Source: Immundisolibacter sp049322795 (lineage in GTDB: Bacteria; Pseudomonadota; Gammaproteobacteria; Immundisolibacterales; Immundisolibacteraceae). Taken from it: a DNA stretch of 64,000 bases. The DNA lies in contig JBMOQH010000005.1 in the NCBI GenBank assembly GCA_049322795.1, forward strand, positions 1-64,000. The letters are read 5' to 3'. The position numbers were made by a program, and so were the translations under genes. The notes under the pieces were generated by a model, which had not been told where the DNA came from, did not search any database, and saw only the letters and a program-made list of their open reading frames with translations. Positions 16,444 to 25,543 of the stretch are shown piece by piece (within the stretch, counting starts at the first letter, position 1; each line of letters begins with the position of its first letter).

Positions 16444-17172
16444 ATGAGCTACCCGCACGGCGCCGAGCTGTACCGAGGCAAGGCCAAGACCGTCTATGCC
16501 ACCGCCGACGCGGACCTGCTGCTGATGCACTACCGCGACGACACCTCGGCCTTCGATGGCGAGAAAAAGGCCGCGCTCGCCCGCAAGGGCATGGTCAACA
16601 ACCACATCAACGCCTTCGTGATGACCCGCCTGGCGCAGGCCGGTGTGCCGACGCACTTCGTGCGCGTGGTCGATGCGCAGCAGAGCCTGGTGCGGCGTCT
16701 GGACATGGTGCCGGTGGAGTGCGTGGTGCGAAACGTCGCCGCCGGCAGCCTGGTGCGGCGCCTGGGCGTGACCGAAGGGCAGACGCTCGCCCCGCCGCTG
16801 TACGAGCTGTTCCTGAAGAACGACGCCCTGCACGACCCGATGATCAGCGAGGACCACGCGCTGGCCTTCGGCTGGGCCAGCGCCGACGATCTGAAGCGCA
16901 TGCGCGAGCTGAGCCTGCAGGTGAACGCGGTGCTCCAGCCGCTGTTCGCCGCCGCCGGCATCACGCTGGTCGACTACAAGCTCGAGTTCGGCCGCCACGG
17001 CGGCGAGCTGCTGCTGGGCGACGAGTTCACGCCGGACGGCTGCCGGCTGTGGGACGCCGGCACTGGCGAGCGCCTGGACAAGGACCGCTTCCGGCGTGAT
17101 CTCGGCGGCGTGGTGGAAGCCTACGAGGAAGTCGCCCGGCGCCTGGGCGTGGACCTGCCGGCGGAGGACTGA
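16444..17172 (+). CDS. purC: phosphoribosylaminoimidazole-succinocarboxamide synthase
   Basis: The 242-residue SAICAR synthase (E. coli 237) catalyses ATP-dependent joining of CAIR and aspartate in purine synthesis. Family segments include LYRGKAKTVY, the DTSAFDGEKK region, PVECVVRNVAAGS and VDYKLEFG. The ATG at 16444 is preferred over upstream in-frame starts because it gives the conserved N-terminus. It lies 32 bases after the MBL gene and two bases before purL, giving coupled expression of two purine steps. Confidence 0.95.
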   Translation: MSYPHGAELYRGKAKTVYATADADLLLMHYRDDTSAFDGEKKAALARKGMVNNHINAFVMTRLAQAGVPTHFVRVVDAQQSLVRRLDMVPVECVVRNVAAGSLVRRLGVTEGQTLAPPLYELFLKNDALHDPMISEDHALAFGWASADDLKRMRELSLQVNAVLQPLFAAAGITLVDYKLEFGRHGGELLLGDEFTPDGCRLWDAGTGERLDKDRFRRDLGGVVEAYEEVARRLGVDLPAED

Positions 17173-17174
17173 GC

Positions 17175-20100
17175 GTGGCGCAGCCCGCGTTTCTGACCGG
17201 CGCGCCGGCGCTCGACGAGTTCCGGCTCGCCCGCCTGTTGGACGCCTTGCGCGTGCCGCTGCCGCAGCTGACCGGCGTGCAGGCCGATGCGGTGTACTTG
17301 GCCGATCTCGCCGCCGGGGCCGATCTCGACCGGCTGGCCGCGCTGCTGCCGGCCACGCCCGCACCGCTTACGCTGAGCGCGGGCGAGCTGCTGGTGCTGC
17401 CGCGGCCCGGCACGCAGACGCCCTGGTCCAGTAAGGCGACGGACATCGCCGCGGTGTGCGGTCTTGAGGGCGTGCGGCGGGTCGAGCACGGCGTGCGGTA
17501 TCGGCTCGCGTTTGCCGAGGGCACGCCCGATGCCGCGCAGCTCGCTGCCGCGGCGCCGCTGCTGCACGACCGCATGACCGAGGTGGTCATCGCCGACGCG
17601 GCGCAGGCCGCGCGCCTGTTCGAGGCGCCGGCGCCCGCGGCGTCGGCCGAGGTCGACCTCATCGGCGGCGGGCGGGCGGCGCTCGAGCACGCCAACCGCG
17701 ACTGGGGCCTCGCGCTGTCCGCCGATGAGCTCGATTACCTCGAGCGCTGGTTCCGGCGCCTCGGCCGCAACCCGACCGACGTCGAGCTGATGATGTTCGC
17801 GCAGGTCAACTCCGAGCACTGCCGGCACAAGATTTTCAATGCCGAGTGGCTCATCGACGGCGTGGCGCAGGAGCTGTCGCTGTTCGAGATGATCCGCCAC
17901 ACCCACCGCAAGAGCCCGCAGGGCACACTGGTGGCCTACAAGGACAACGCCGCGGTGCTGGAAGGCCCGCCCGCGCAGCTGCTGGTGGTGGACCCGGACA
18001 GCCGCGAGTACCAGTTGCTGGCTACGCGCGCGCACATCCTGGCCAAGGTCGAGACCCACAACCACCCGACGGCGATCGCGCCGTTCCCGGGCGCGGCCAC
18101 CGGCGCTGGTGGCGAGATTCGCGACGAGGCCGCCACCGGGCGCGGCGCCTTCACCAAGGCCGGCCTCGCCGGCTTCATGGTGTCGAACCTCGAACTGCCC
18201 GAGCTGCCGCAGGCCTGGGAGCGGCCCTACGGTCGCCCGGACCGCATCGTCAGTGCGCTCGACATCATGATCGAGGGCCCGATCGGCGCGGCGGCCTTCA
18301 ACAACGAATTCGGCCGCCCGAACCTCGCCGGCTTTTTCCGCACCTACCAGCAGGCCGTCGGCGGGCGCGTGCGCGGCTACCACAAGCCCATCATGCTGGC
18401 CGGCGGCATGGGCAACATCGTGCCGCAGCAGGTGCACAAGGAGCCGCCGCCGGTCGGCGGGCTGGTGGTGCAGCTGGGCGGGCCCGGCATGCGCATCGGC
18501 ATCGGCGGCGGCGCGGCCTCGTCGCTCGGCGTCGGTGACAACACCGCCGAGCTCGACTTCAACTCCGTGCAGCGCGGCAACCCCGAGATGCAGCGCCGCG
18601 CGCAGGAAGTGATCGACCGCTGCTGGCAGCTCGGCGCCGGCAATCCCATCCTCGCCATCCACGACGTCGGCGCCGGCGGGCTTTCCAATGCGGTGCCGGA
18701 AATCGTCGATGCCGACGGCCGCGGCGGCGTGTTCGACCTGCGCGCCGTGCCGAGCGCCGACCCCAGTCTGTCGCCGCTCGAGCGCTGGTGCAACGAGGCG
18801 CAGGAGCGCTACGTGCTGCTGATCCACGCCGATCGGCGCGATCAGTTCGCGGCCATTTGCGCGCGCGAGCGCTGCCCCTTCGCGGTGCTGGGCACGGTGG
18901 CCGACGACGGCCAGCTGCGCCTTTACGACAGCGCCGACGGGCACACGCTGGTCGACGTGGAACTGCACTCCCTGCTCGGCCAGGGCGCCGCGGCCGAGCC
19001 GCAGACCACCGGTCACGACCGCCTGCCGCGCCTGCGCCGCGACGTGCGCACGCAGCCGCCCAGCCCGGTGCCGTTCGACCTCGACGCCGTGGACATCGCC
19101 GACGCCGCCCGGCGCGTGCTGCAGCTGCCGGCGGTGGCCGACAAGCGCTTTCTGATCACCATCGGCGATCGCACGGTCGGCGGGCGCACCGCGCGCGACC
19201 AGCTGGTCGGCCCCTGGCAGGTGGCGGTGGCCGACGTGGCTGTGACGGTGAGCGACCACCGCGGCCACACCGGCGAGGCGATGGCGATCGGCGAGCGCGC
19301 GCCGGTGGCGCTGCTCGATGCCGCCGCCGCGGCGCGCCTGGCGGTGGCCGAGGCCATCACCAACATCGCCGCCGCCGACGTGGCCGCGCTGCCGGCCATC
19401 AAGCTGTCCGCCAACTGGATGGCGGCGGCCGGCGAGCCGGGCGAGGACGCAGCGCTGTACGCCGCCGTGCGCGCCGTGGGCATGGAACTGTGCCCGGCGC
19501 TCGGCATCGCCATCCCGGTGGGCAAGGACTCGCTGTCCATGAAGACCGCCTGGCGCGACGCCGACGGCACCGACAAGGCCGTGGTGTCGCCGGTGTCGCT
19601 GGTGGTGACGGCGTTCGCGCCGGTGGGTGATGTGCGCCACACGCTCACGCCGCAGCTGCGGCTCGACCAGGGCGACAGCCGCCTGCTGCTGGTTGATCTC
19701 GGCGGCGGGCGAGGGCGTCTGGGCGGCAGCGCGCTGGCGCAGGTGCTGGGCGCGACCGGTTCCACGCCGCCGGACGTCGATCATCCCGAACTGCTGGCCG
19801 GGCTGTTCCGCTTCGTGCGCGAGGCGGCCGGCCGCGGTTGGCTGCTGGCCTACCACGACCGCTCCGACGGTGGCCTGTGGGCGACGCTGTGCGAGATGGC
19901 CTTCGCCGGCCACTGCGGGCTGGACGTCGATCTCGCGCACGCCGGCGATCACCCGTTGCGCGCGCTGTTCAGCGAGGAAATCGGCGCCGTGGTGCAGGTG
20001 CGGGCCGCCGATCTCGCCCAGGTGCAGGACCTGGCCGGCGAGTGCGGCATCCGCGACCTGCTGGTCGATGTCGGTGCGCCCCGCGCCCGCGGCGACATCA

Positions 20101-21068
20101 CCGTTCGTCACGGCGGACGCGTGCTGATCGACGCCCCGCGCGTCGAGCTGCACCGCCTGTGGTCGGCCACCTCGCACGCCATCGCGCGCCGGCGCGACGA
20201 TCCCGCCTGCGCCGACGCGGAGTACCACGCGCTGCTCGATGCCGACGACCCGGGCCTGACCGTGCACCTGCCGTTCACCGTCCGTGCCCGGCCGCCGGCC
20301 GGCGCACTGCGGCCGCGCGTGGCCATCCTGCGCGAGCAGGGCGTCAACGGTCAGCTCGAGATGGCGGCGGCGTTCGAGCGCGCCGGCTTCACGCCGGTCG
20401 ACGTGCACATGAGCGACATCCTGCAAGGCCGGCGCGGGCTCGACGAATTCCGCGTGCTGGCCGCCTGCGGCGGCTTTTCCTACGGCGACGTGCTCGGCGC
20501 CGGCCGTGGCTGGGCGCAGGCCATCCTCGGCAACCCGCGGGCGCGGGCCGAGGTCGCGGCGTTCTTCGCGCGCGAGGACACGCTGACGCTCGGCGTGTGC
20601 AACGGCTGCCAGATGCTGTCGCAGCTTACCGACATCATCCCCGGCAGCGCCGGCTGGCCGCGCTTCGTGCGCAACCGTTCGCAGCAGTTCGAGGCGCGGC
20701 TGGCGCTGGTCGAGGTGCTGGACACCCCGAGCGTGTGGCTGCGCGGCATGGCTGGCGCGCGGCTGCCTATCGTGGTCGCCCACGGCGAGGGCAGGGCGCA
20801 GTTCGATGCCGCCACACCCGCGCCGGCGGCGCTGCGCTACGTGGACGGCCGCGGCCAGGCGGCCGAACGCTACCCGGCGAATCCCAACGGTTCGGCGGGC
20901 GGCATGACCGGTTTCGGCTCCGCCGACGGCCGGGCGCTGATCCTGATGCCGCACCCGGAGCGCCTGTTCCGTGCCGTGCAGCATTCCTGGCGCCCCGACG
21001 GCTGGGGCGAGGACGGGCCCTGGCTCGCGCTGTTCGACAACGCCTGGGACTGGGTCACGCGGGCCTGA
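17175..21068 (+). CDS. purL: phosphoribosylformylglycinamidine synthase (large, single-chain)
   Basis: The 1297-residue enzyme (E. coli 1295) is the fused gammaproteobacterial PurL. It contains an N-terminal PurS-like domain, two AIRS-type synthetase halves (KVETHNHPTAIAPFPGA in the first, VGKDSLSMKTAW in the second) and a C-terminal class I glutamine amidotransferase with nucleophile Cys in LGVCNGCQML and His in MPHPERLFR. It converts FGAR to FGAM using glutamine ammonia. It starts with GTG two bases after the purC stop. Confidence 0.97.
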   Translation: MAQPAFLTGAPALDEFRLARLLDALRVPLPQLTGVQADAVYLADLAAGADLDRLAALLPATPAPLTLSAGELLVLPRPGTQTPWSSKATDIAAVCGLEGVRRVEHGVRYRLAFAEGTPDAAQLAAAAPLLHDRMTEVVIADAAQAARLFEAPAPAASAEVDLIGGGRAALEHANRDWGLALSADELDYLERWFRRLGRNPTDVELMMFAQVNSEHCRHKIFNAEWLIDGVAQELSLFEMIRHTHRKSPQGTLVAYKDNAAVLEGPPAQLLVVDPDSREYQLLATRAHILAKVETHNHPTAIAPFPGAATGAGGEIRDEAATGRGAFTKAGLAGFMVSNLELPELPQAWERPYGRPDRIVSALDIMIEGPIGAAAFNNEFGRPNLAGFFRTYQQAVGGRVRGYHKPIMLAGGMGNIVPQQVHKEPPPVGGLVVQLGGPGMRIGIGGGAASSLGVGDNTAELDFNSVQRGNPEMQRRAQEVIDRCWQLGAGNPILAIHDVGAGGLSNAVPEIVDADGRGGVFDLRAVPSADPSLSPLERWCNEAQERYVLLIHADRRDQFAAICARERCPFAVLGTVADDGQLRLYDSADGHTLVDVELHSLLGQGAAAEPQTTGHDRLPRLRRDVRTQPPSPVPFDLDAVDIADAARRVLQLPAVADKRFLITIGDRTVGGRTARDQLVGPWQVAVADVAVTVSDHRGHTGEAMAIGERAPVALLDAAAAARLAVAEAITNIAAADVAALPAIKLSANWMAAAGEPGEDAALYAAVRAVGMELCPALGIAIPVGKDSLSMKTAWRDADGTDKAVVSPVSLVVTAFAPVGDVRHTLTPQLRLDQGDSRLLLVDLGGGRGRLGGSALAQVLGATGSTPPDVDHPELLAGLFRFVREAAGRGWLLAYHDRSDGGLWATLCEMAFAGHCGLDVDLAHAGDHPLRALFSEEIGAVVQVRAADLAQVQDLAGECGIRDLLVDVGAPRARGDITVRHGGRVLIDAPRVELHRLWSATSHAIARRRDDPACADAEYHALLDADDPGLTVHLPFTVRARPPAGALRPRVAILREQGVNGQLEMAAAFERAGFTPVDVHMSDILQGRRGLDEFRVLAACGGFSYGDVLGAGRGWAQAILGNPRARAEVAAFFAREDTLTLGVCNGCQMLSQLTDIIPGSAGWPRFVRNRSQQFEARLALVEVLDTPSVWLRGMAGARLPIVVAHGEGRAQFDAATPAPAALRYVDGRGQAAERYPANPNGSAGGMTGFGSADGRALILMPHPERLFRAVQHSWRPDGWGEDGPWLALFDNAWDWVTRA

Positions 21069-21133
21069 ACGGCCCGCCGGGTCTCGGAATCAGTCCGCTG
21101 ACCCGGCGCTCCCATCGCGTTGTCCCCGCGCAC

Positions 21134-21172
21134 AAAAAAACCGGGCCCGCCTTGATGGCGGACCCGGTTTTC
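21134..21172 (+). terminator. terminator after purL
   Basis: A stem of AAACCGGGCCCGCC with GGCGGACCCGGTTT (one bulge) is flanked by an A-run on the left and TTTTC on the right. It can therefore terminate purL on the + strand and possibly act bidirectionally. Confidence 0.8.
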
Positions 21173-21188
21173 ATGCGTCCGGTGCTCA

Positions 21189-21336
21189 GGGAAGCGCTGA
21201 TTTATTCAGCGCTTCCCGTTCGGGGCAGGACGCCCCGGCCTGGATCAATGGCGCAAGCCATTGATCCAGGGAGCGCATCGCGGGCCTGCACCGCGATGCA
21301 GTGAGCTGAAAAATCCCAGGGACGGGATTTTTCAGC
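21189..21336 (-). repeat. five-hairpin palindromic element, copy B (inverted relative to copy A)
   Basis: Read on the - strand this repeats the order of the element at 129-275: 21305-21336 (GCTGAAAAATCCC/GGGATTTTTCAGC), 21275-21299 (GCATCGCGG/CCGCGATGC), 21239-21270 (12-bp TGGATCAATGGC stem, extended by CC/GG), 21221-21237 (CGGGGC/GCCCCG) and 21189-21217 (12-bp GGGAAGCGCTGA stem). Stem sequences differ from copy A but pairing is kept. On the - strand it starts 17 bases after the glutathione transferase stop, so it would form that transcript's 3' end. Confidence 0.8.
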
Positions 21337-21353
21337 ATCTCCTTGAGCGGTGA

Positions 21354-21965
21354 TCAGCCCGCCAGGCCCTCGGCCTGCATTGTGGCCTGCACCGCCGGAC
21401 GGCTCATGACGCGGCCGGCGAAGGCGCCGAGGTTCGGCCAGGCCGACAGGTCGAACTTCACGAACTGGCACCAGCCCAGCACGGCCGTCAGATAGGCGTC
21501 GGCCACCGTGAAGGTGTCGCCCAGCAGGTACTGCTTGCCGGCCAGCTGGTCGTTCAGGTACGCCAGGCGCTTGCTGATGTTGGCGGTGGCGGCTTCCTTG
21601 GCCTCGGCGCTCGCGGCCGGGTTGAACAGCGGCGTGAAGTTCTTGTGCAGCTCGCTGGTGATGAAGTTCAGCATCTCCATCAGGCGGTAGCGCTCCAGGG
21701 TGCCGGCCGCCGGGGCCAGCCCGCTGTCCGGCTTCTGGTCCGCGACGTACTGCAGCACCACGCCGACTTCGGTCAGAATCTGGCCGTTGTCGAGCTGCAG
21801 CGCCGGCACGTAGCCCTTGGGGTTGATGCTGGCAAAGTCGGCGCCGGACTCGGTCTTGCGGCTGCCCATCAGGTCGACCTTCTCGAGGTCGAACGGCAGA
21901 CCCGACTCGCGCAGGGCGATGTGCGCGGCCATCGAGCAGGCGCCGGGGAAGTAATAGAGCTTCAT
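21354..21965 (-). CDS. glutathione S-transferase, beta-class like
   Basis: The 203-residue protein has an N-terminal thioredoxin-like domain with the beta-class cysteine C10 in YFPGACSMAAHI, the INPKGYVPAL turn with its cis-proline, and an all-helical C-terminal domain with TVADAYLTAVLGW. It should conjugate or reduce electrophiles with glutathione. Expression seems monocistronic. The five-hairpin element B follows its stop codon. Confidence 0.9.
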   Translation of the reverse strand: MKLYYFPGACSMAAHIALRESGLPFDLEKVDLMGSRKTESGADFASINPKGYVPALQLDNGQILTEVGVVLQYVADQKPDSGLAPAAGTLERYRLMEMLNFITSELHKNFTPLFNPAASAEAKEAATANISKRLAYLNDQLAGKQYLLGDTFTVADAYLTAVLGWCQFVKFDLSAWPNLGAFAGRVMSRPAVQATMQAEGLAG

Positions 21966-22154
21966 GGAGCACTCCTCACGTGATCGTTGACTCGGGGCCA
22001 CCGCGTTGCGGGCGCGGCGTGGGGCTGGAAGAAAGCGGCTTGCGTTGGGCACGGACCCCGAAGGGGCGCCCGGCGGCGGTTGGCACATGTCCTCCGCGCG
22101 CAAGAGTAACCCAGCCGTGTGACGACGACGCTGCGGCCAGCGCAGGTGGCGGCG

Positions 22155-22988
22155 ATGGCTGATTCGCCGACGGTGCTGATCGCCGGTTGCGGCGACCTCG
22201 GTCAGCGGGTTGGCCGGCTGCTGCTGGAGCGGGGATACCGGGTGATCGGCCTGCGGCGACAGGTCGCGACGCTGCCGGCCGGCATCGAGCCGCTGGCGGC
22301 CGATCTCGCCGCCGCCCCGCCGCGCCTGCCGGCGATCGATCAGGTGGTTTTTTGCGCAGCGCCGGATGGCCCGGATGAAATGGCTTACCGCCGCGTGTAC
22401 GAAACTGCCTGGCGCAACCTGCTGGCGGCCTTGGCCGGTGCCAGTCGGCCTCCCGGGCGCGTGCTGCTGGTGACGAGTACGCGCCCGTATGCACAGACGG
22501 ACGGTGCTTGGGTGGACGAGGATTCCCCGGTGAGTGCCCACGACGCCCAGGCTGCGTGCCTGCTGGACGCCGAGAGCCGGCTGCGCGACAGCGGCCTTCC
22601 GGGCGTGGTGCTGCGCCCGGCGGGACTCTACGGCGCCGGCGAGGGTCCGCTGCTGCGCAGCCTGCGCGAGGGGCGCGCCGGCATCGCCGCCGGCCAACCG
22701 CAATGGCGCAACCGCATCCACCGGGACGACGCGGCGCGCGCCATCGCGCACCTGCTGGGCCTGCCCAGCCCGGCGCCGGTGTACCTCGGCGTGGACTGCG
22801 AACCGACCGGTCACGCCGCCATGCTGCGCGAGCTGGCCGGCTGGATTGGCGCGCCGGCTCCCAAGGTGGTCGAGCGCCCCATATCCCGCGGGGCAAATCG
22901 TCGTTGCCGCAATGCCCGGCTGCTGGCGAGCGGGTTCCGGTTCCTGTACCCGACGTGGCGGGAGGGTTATCGCGCCCTGCTGGGATGA
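22155..22988 (+). CDS. NAD(P)-dependent epimerase/dehydratase-like protein (YeeZ-type SDR)
   Basis: The 277-residue extended SDR has a Rossmann motif in VLIAGCGDLGQRVG near the N-terminus, a mid-chain LLVTSTRPYAQ strand and VVLRPAGLYGAGEG, all typical of the YeeZ/YbjT group. No YxxxK is evident, so catalysis is uncertain. Its C-terminal helix region (RCRNARLLASGFRFLYPTWREGY) is characteristic of the group. An in-frame GTG at 22119 is an alternative start. It is convergent with moeA, 19 bases away. Confidence 0.75.
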   Translation: MADSPTVLIAGCGDLGQRVGRLLLERGYRVIGLRRQVATLPAGIEPLAADLAAAPPRLPAIDQVVFCAAPDGPDEMAYRRVYETAWRNLLAALAGASRPPGRVLLVTSTRPYAQTDGAWVDEDSPVSAHDAQAACLLDAESRLRDSGLPGVVLRPAGLYGAGEGPLLRSLREGRAGIAAGQPQWRNRIHRDDAARAIAHLLGLPSPAPVYLGVDCEPTGHAAMLRELAGWIGAPAPKVVERPISRGANRRCRNARLLASGFRFLYPTWREGYRALLG

Positions 22989-23007
22989 CGAGCCGGCGAG
23001 GGCGCCT

Positions 23008-24270
23008 TCACCCGCCCGCCGGCGTGCCGGCCCAGGGCAGCAACTCGACCGCGACCGTGGCACCGGCCGGCAAATCGCCAGCCTCGGCCGGCAGCACCAG
23101 CAGGCAATTCGCGGCGGCGAGGCTGCTCATCACATGCGAGCCCTGCGCGCCCGCGCTGCGGACGCCAGGGCGGCCATCGGGGCCGGGGCCGACGATGCCG
23201 CGCTGAAAATCGAGCCGCCCCGGCGCCTTGTGCAGCGGTTCGAGCAGCGGCAGCTCAAGGCGCATCGGCGGAGCGGGGGTTTCGCCTTCCAGCGCGCGCA
23301 GTGCCGGGCGCACGAATTCGTGAAACGTCACCGCCGTGGAGACGGGATTGCCCGGAAGACCGAAAAACCAGGTGTCCGCAAGCCGCCCGAAGGCCAGCGG
23401 GCGGCCCGGCTTCATGGCGATGCGCCAGAAGTGGATGGCGCCGAACTCGGCGAACACCTCGCGCACGTAGTCCGCATCGCCGACCGACACGCCGCCCGAG
23501 CTGATCAGCACGTCGGCCTGATCGCGGGCGGCGGCGAAGGCGGAGCGCACCGCCGCCGGGTCGTCCGCGACGATGCCGAGATCGGTCACGGTGGCGCCGC
23601 ACTCCTGCAGCATGGCGCGCAGCAGGTAGCGGTTGCTGTCGTAAATGGCGCCGGCGCCGAGCGGTCGGCCGAGCGGCGTCAATTCGTCACCGCTGGTGAA
23701 CAGCGCCACCCGCGGCCGACGCGCCACCGCCACCGTGGGCTGGCCGAGCGCCGCGGCGAGCGCGATCTGCGCCGGCCCTAGCCGCGTGCCGGCCGGCAGC
23801 ACCACCTGCCCGCGCCGCACGTCCTCGCCCGGCGTGCGCACATTGGCGCCGGCTGGCGGCGCCCGATTCAGGCGCACGCGGTCGCCTGCGACCGTCACGT
23901 GCTCCTGCATCCCCACCGTGTCGGCGCCGGCTGGCATCACGGCGCCGGTCAGGATGCGCACGCACTGCCCCGCGCCGAGCGCGCCGGTGAACGGATGCCC
24001 GGCCAGCGCGGTGCCGATCAGGGTCAGACCCGCACCGAGCGCCGTGTCGAGGTCGCTCGAGGAGAAGGCGTAGCCGTCCATGGCGCTGTTGGGCCACGGT
24101 TGCAGGTCCATGCTGGCGACCAGCGGCTGAGCCAGCACGCGGCCGAGCGCGTGTTCCAGCGCCACGGCCTCGCTGCCCGGCAGCGGTATGAGGGCGCCCA
24201 GCACCTGCGCGAGCGCCGCCTCGAAACCCAGGCTCTCGGGCGTGCAATCGGGCGAAGATGGCCGATCCAT
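23008..24270 (-). CDS. moeA: molybdopterin molybdenumtransferase MoeA
   Basis: The 420-residue protein (E. coli 411) inserts molybdate into adenylylated molybdopterin. Signatures are SMDLQPWPNSAMDGYA, TGAVMPAGADTV, the MoCF-domain ISSGGVSVGDADYV, KPGRPLAFG and GLPGNPVSTAVTF. The ATG at 24270 is chosen over an upstream in-frame one because it gives the usual short N-terminal tail. No other molybdenum-cofactor gene is adjacent. Confidence 0.93.
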   Translation of the reverse strand: MDRPSSPDCTPESLGFEAALAQVLGALIPLPGSEAVALEHALGRVLAQPLVASMDLQPWPNSAMDGYAFSSSDLDTALGAGLTLIGTALAGHPFTGALGAGQCVRILTGAVMPAGADTVGMQEHVTVAGDRVRLNRAPPAGANVRTPGEDVRRGQVVLPAGTRLGPAQIALAAALGQPTVAVARRPRVALFTSGDELTPLGRPLGAGAIYDSNRYLLRAMLQECGATVTDLGIVADDPAAVRSAFAAARDQADVLISSGGVSVGDADYVREVFAEFGAIHFWRIAMKPGRPLAFGRLADTWFFGLPGNPVSTAVTFHEFVRPALRALEGETPAPPMRLELPLLEPLHKAPGRLDFQRGIVGPGPDGRPGVRSAGAQGSHVMSSLAAANCLLVLPAEAGDLPAGATVAVELLPWAGTPAGG

Positions 24271-24463
24271 GATGCGTGTTCCCGGCTTGTTAAGATGCTG
24301 GACCGCCATTCTAGTGAGCCCGCGCCGTGTCGCTGTCCGGCAATCCATTCAAAGCCGTTGGTTCCAACCCACGTCAGATACAAGTCCCGCCAAGCGCCAG
24401 GAATCATCGGGCAGCCCGAGGACGTCCCGCCTCCCTATCCCGCGACGCCTTTGCGGGTCAGGC

Positions 24464-25504
24464 ATGAGCGCCGTCACCGCCCTGCGCTGGGTGGATGGCG
24501 CGCTCGAACTGCTGGACCAGCGCCGCCTGCCGGCCGAGCAGGCCTGGATACGCTGCACCGGCGCCGGTGAGGTGGCGGACGCCATCCGCGACATGGTGGT
24601 GCGCGGGGCGCCGGCGATCGGCATCGCCGCGGCCTACGGCGTGGTGCTGGCGGCGCGCGCGGCGCATGCCGCGGCGGGGGCGGACTGGCGCCGCGCCATC
24701 GCGGCCGATTTGGAGCGCCTGCGCGCGGCCCGGCCGACGGCCGTCAACCTCGCCTGGGCGCTCGACCGCATGGCGGCGTCGTTCGAGACCGCCGCGGGTG
24801 ATCCGGAGCCGGCTTTGCAGCGCGCCGCGCTCGCCATCCACGAGGCCGATCTGGCCGCCAACCAGGCCATGGCCGCCCACGGCGCGGCGCTGATCGCGCC
24901 CGGCAGCCGCGTGCTCACGCACTGCAACACCGGCGCGCTCGCCACCGGCGGGCACGGCACGGCGCTCGGCGTGATCCGCACTGCTTACGCGCAGGGCCGC
25001 ATCGCCGAGGTGTTCGTGGACGAGACGCGGCCTTGGCTGCAGGGCGCGCGCCTGACCGCCTGGGAACTACAGCAGGACAGCATTCCGGCGCGGCTGGTGG
25101 TGGACGGCGCGGCGGGCTGGCTGTTCGCGCGCCTGCGCCCGGCCTGGCTCATCGTCGGCGCCGATCGCATCGCCGCCAACGGCGACACCGCCAACAAGAT
25201 CGGCACCTACACCGCGGCGCTCGCCGCCCGGGCTCATGGCGCGCGGGTGATGGTGGTGGCGCCGCTGTCGACCTTCGACCCGGCGACGCCGGACGGCGGC
25301 GCCATCGAGGTCGAGGAGCGCCCGGCCGCCGAACTCACCCGCCTCGCCGGCCAGCCGGTGGCGCCCGGAGGCTTTCCGGCCTGGAACCCGGTGTTCGACG
25401 TGACCCCGGCGCCGCTGATCGACGCCATCGTGTGCGAGCACGGCGTCATCGAGCGCCCCGATGCGGCGCGCATGGCGGCGTTTCTGGCGTCGGCGGGGCG
25501 TTGA
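24464..25504 (+). CDS. mtnA: S-methyl-5-thioribose-1-phosphate isomerase
   Basis: The 346-residue enzyme of methionine salvage converts methylthioribose-1-phosphate to methylthioribulose-1-phosphate. It has the RGAPAIGIAAAYG motif, the catalytic cysteine in LTHCNTGALATGG and the aspartate in VGADRIAANGD. It could also act as a related aldose-phosphate isomerase. About 190 bases precede it (divergent from moeA); I found no SAM-riboswitch core there. Confidence 0.93.
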   Translation: MSAVTALRWVDGALELLDQRRLPAEQAWIRCTGAGEVADAIRDMVVRGAPAIGIAAAYGVVLAARAAHAAAGADWRRAIAADLERLRAARPTAVNLAWALDRMAASFETAAGDPEPALQRAALAIHEADLAANQAMAAHGAALIAPGSRVLTHCNTGALATGGHGTALGVIRTAYAQGRIAEVFVDETRPWLQGARLTAWELQQDSIPARLVVDGAAGWLFARLRPAWLIVGADRIAANGDTANKIGTYTAALAARAHGARVMVVAPLSTFDPATPDGGAIEVEERPAAELTRLAGQPVAPGGFPAWNPVFDVTPAPLIDAIVCEHGVIERPDAARMAAFLASAGR

Positions 25505-25543
25505 AACCTACCGTCGCTTCGAGTGGCGATTGCGGGGTAATTC

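Noticed and set aside
17121..20984. A 1287-codon open frame antisense to purL
   Set aside because: It is a by-product of high GC at third codon positions; the translation is His/Arg/Ala-rich with no motif, while the + strand encodes a complete PurL.
24271..24463. A SAM riboswitch before mtnA
   Set aside because: The leader has no recognisable SAM-I, SAM-II or SAM-IV core, and no terminator hairpin with a T-run precedes the start codon.
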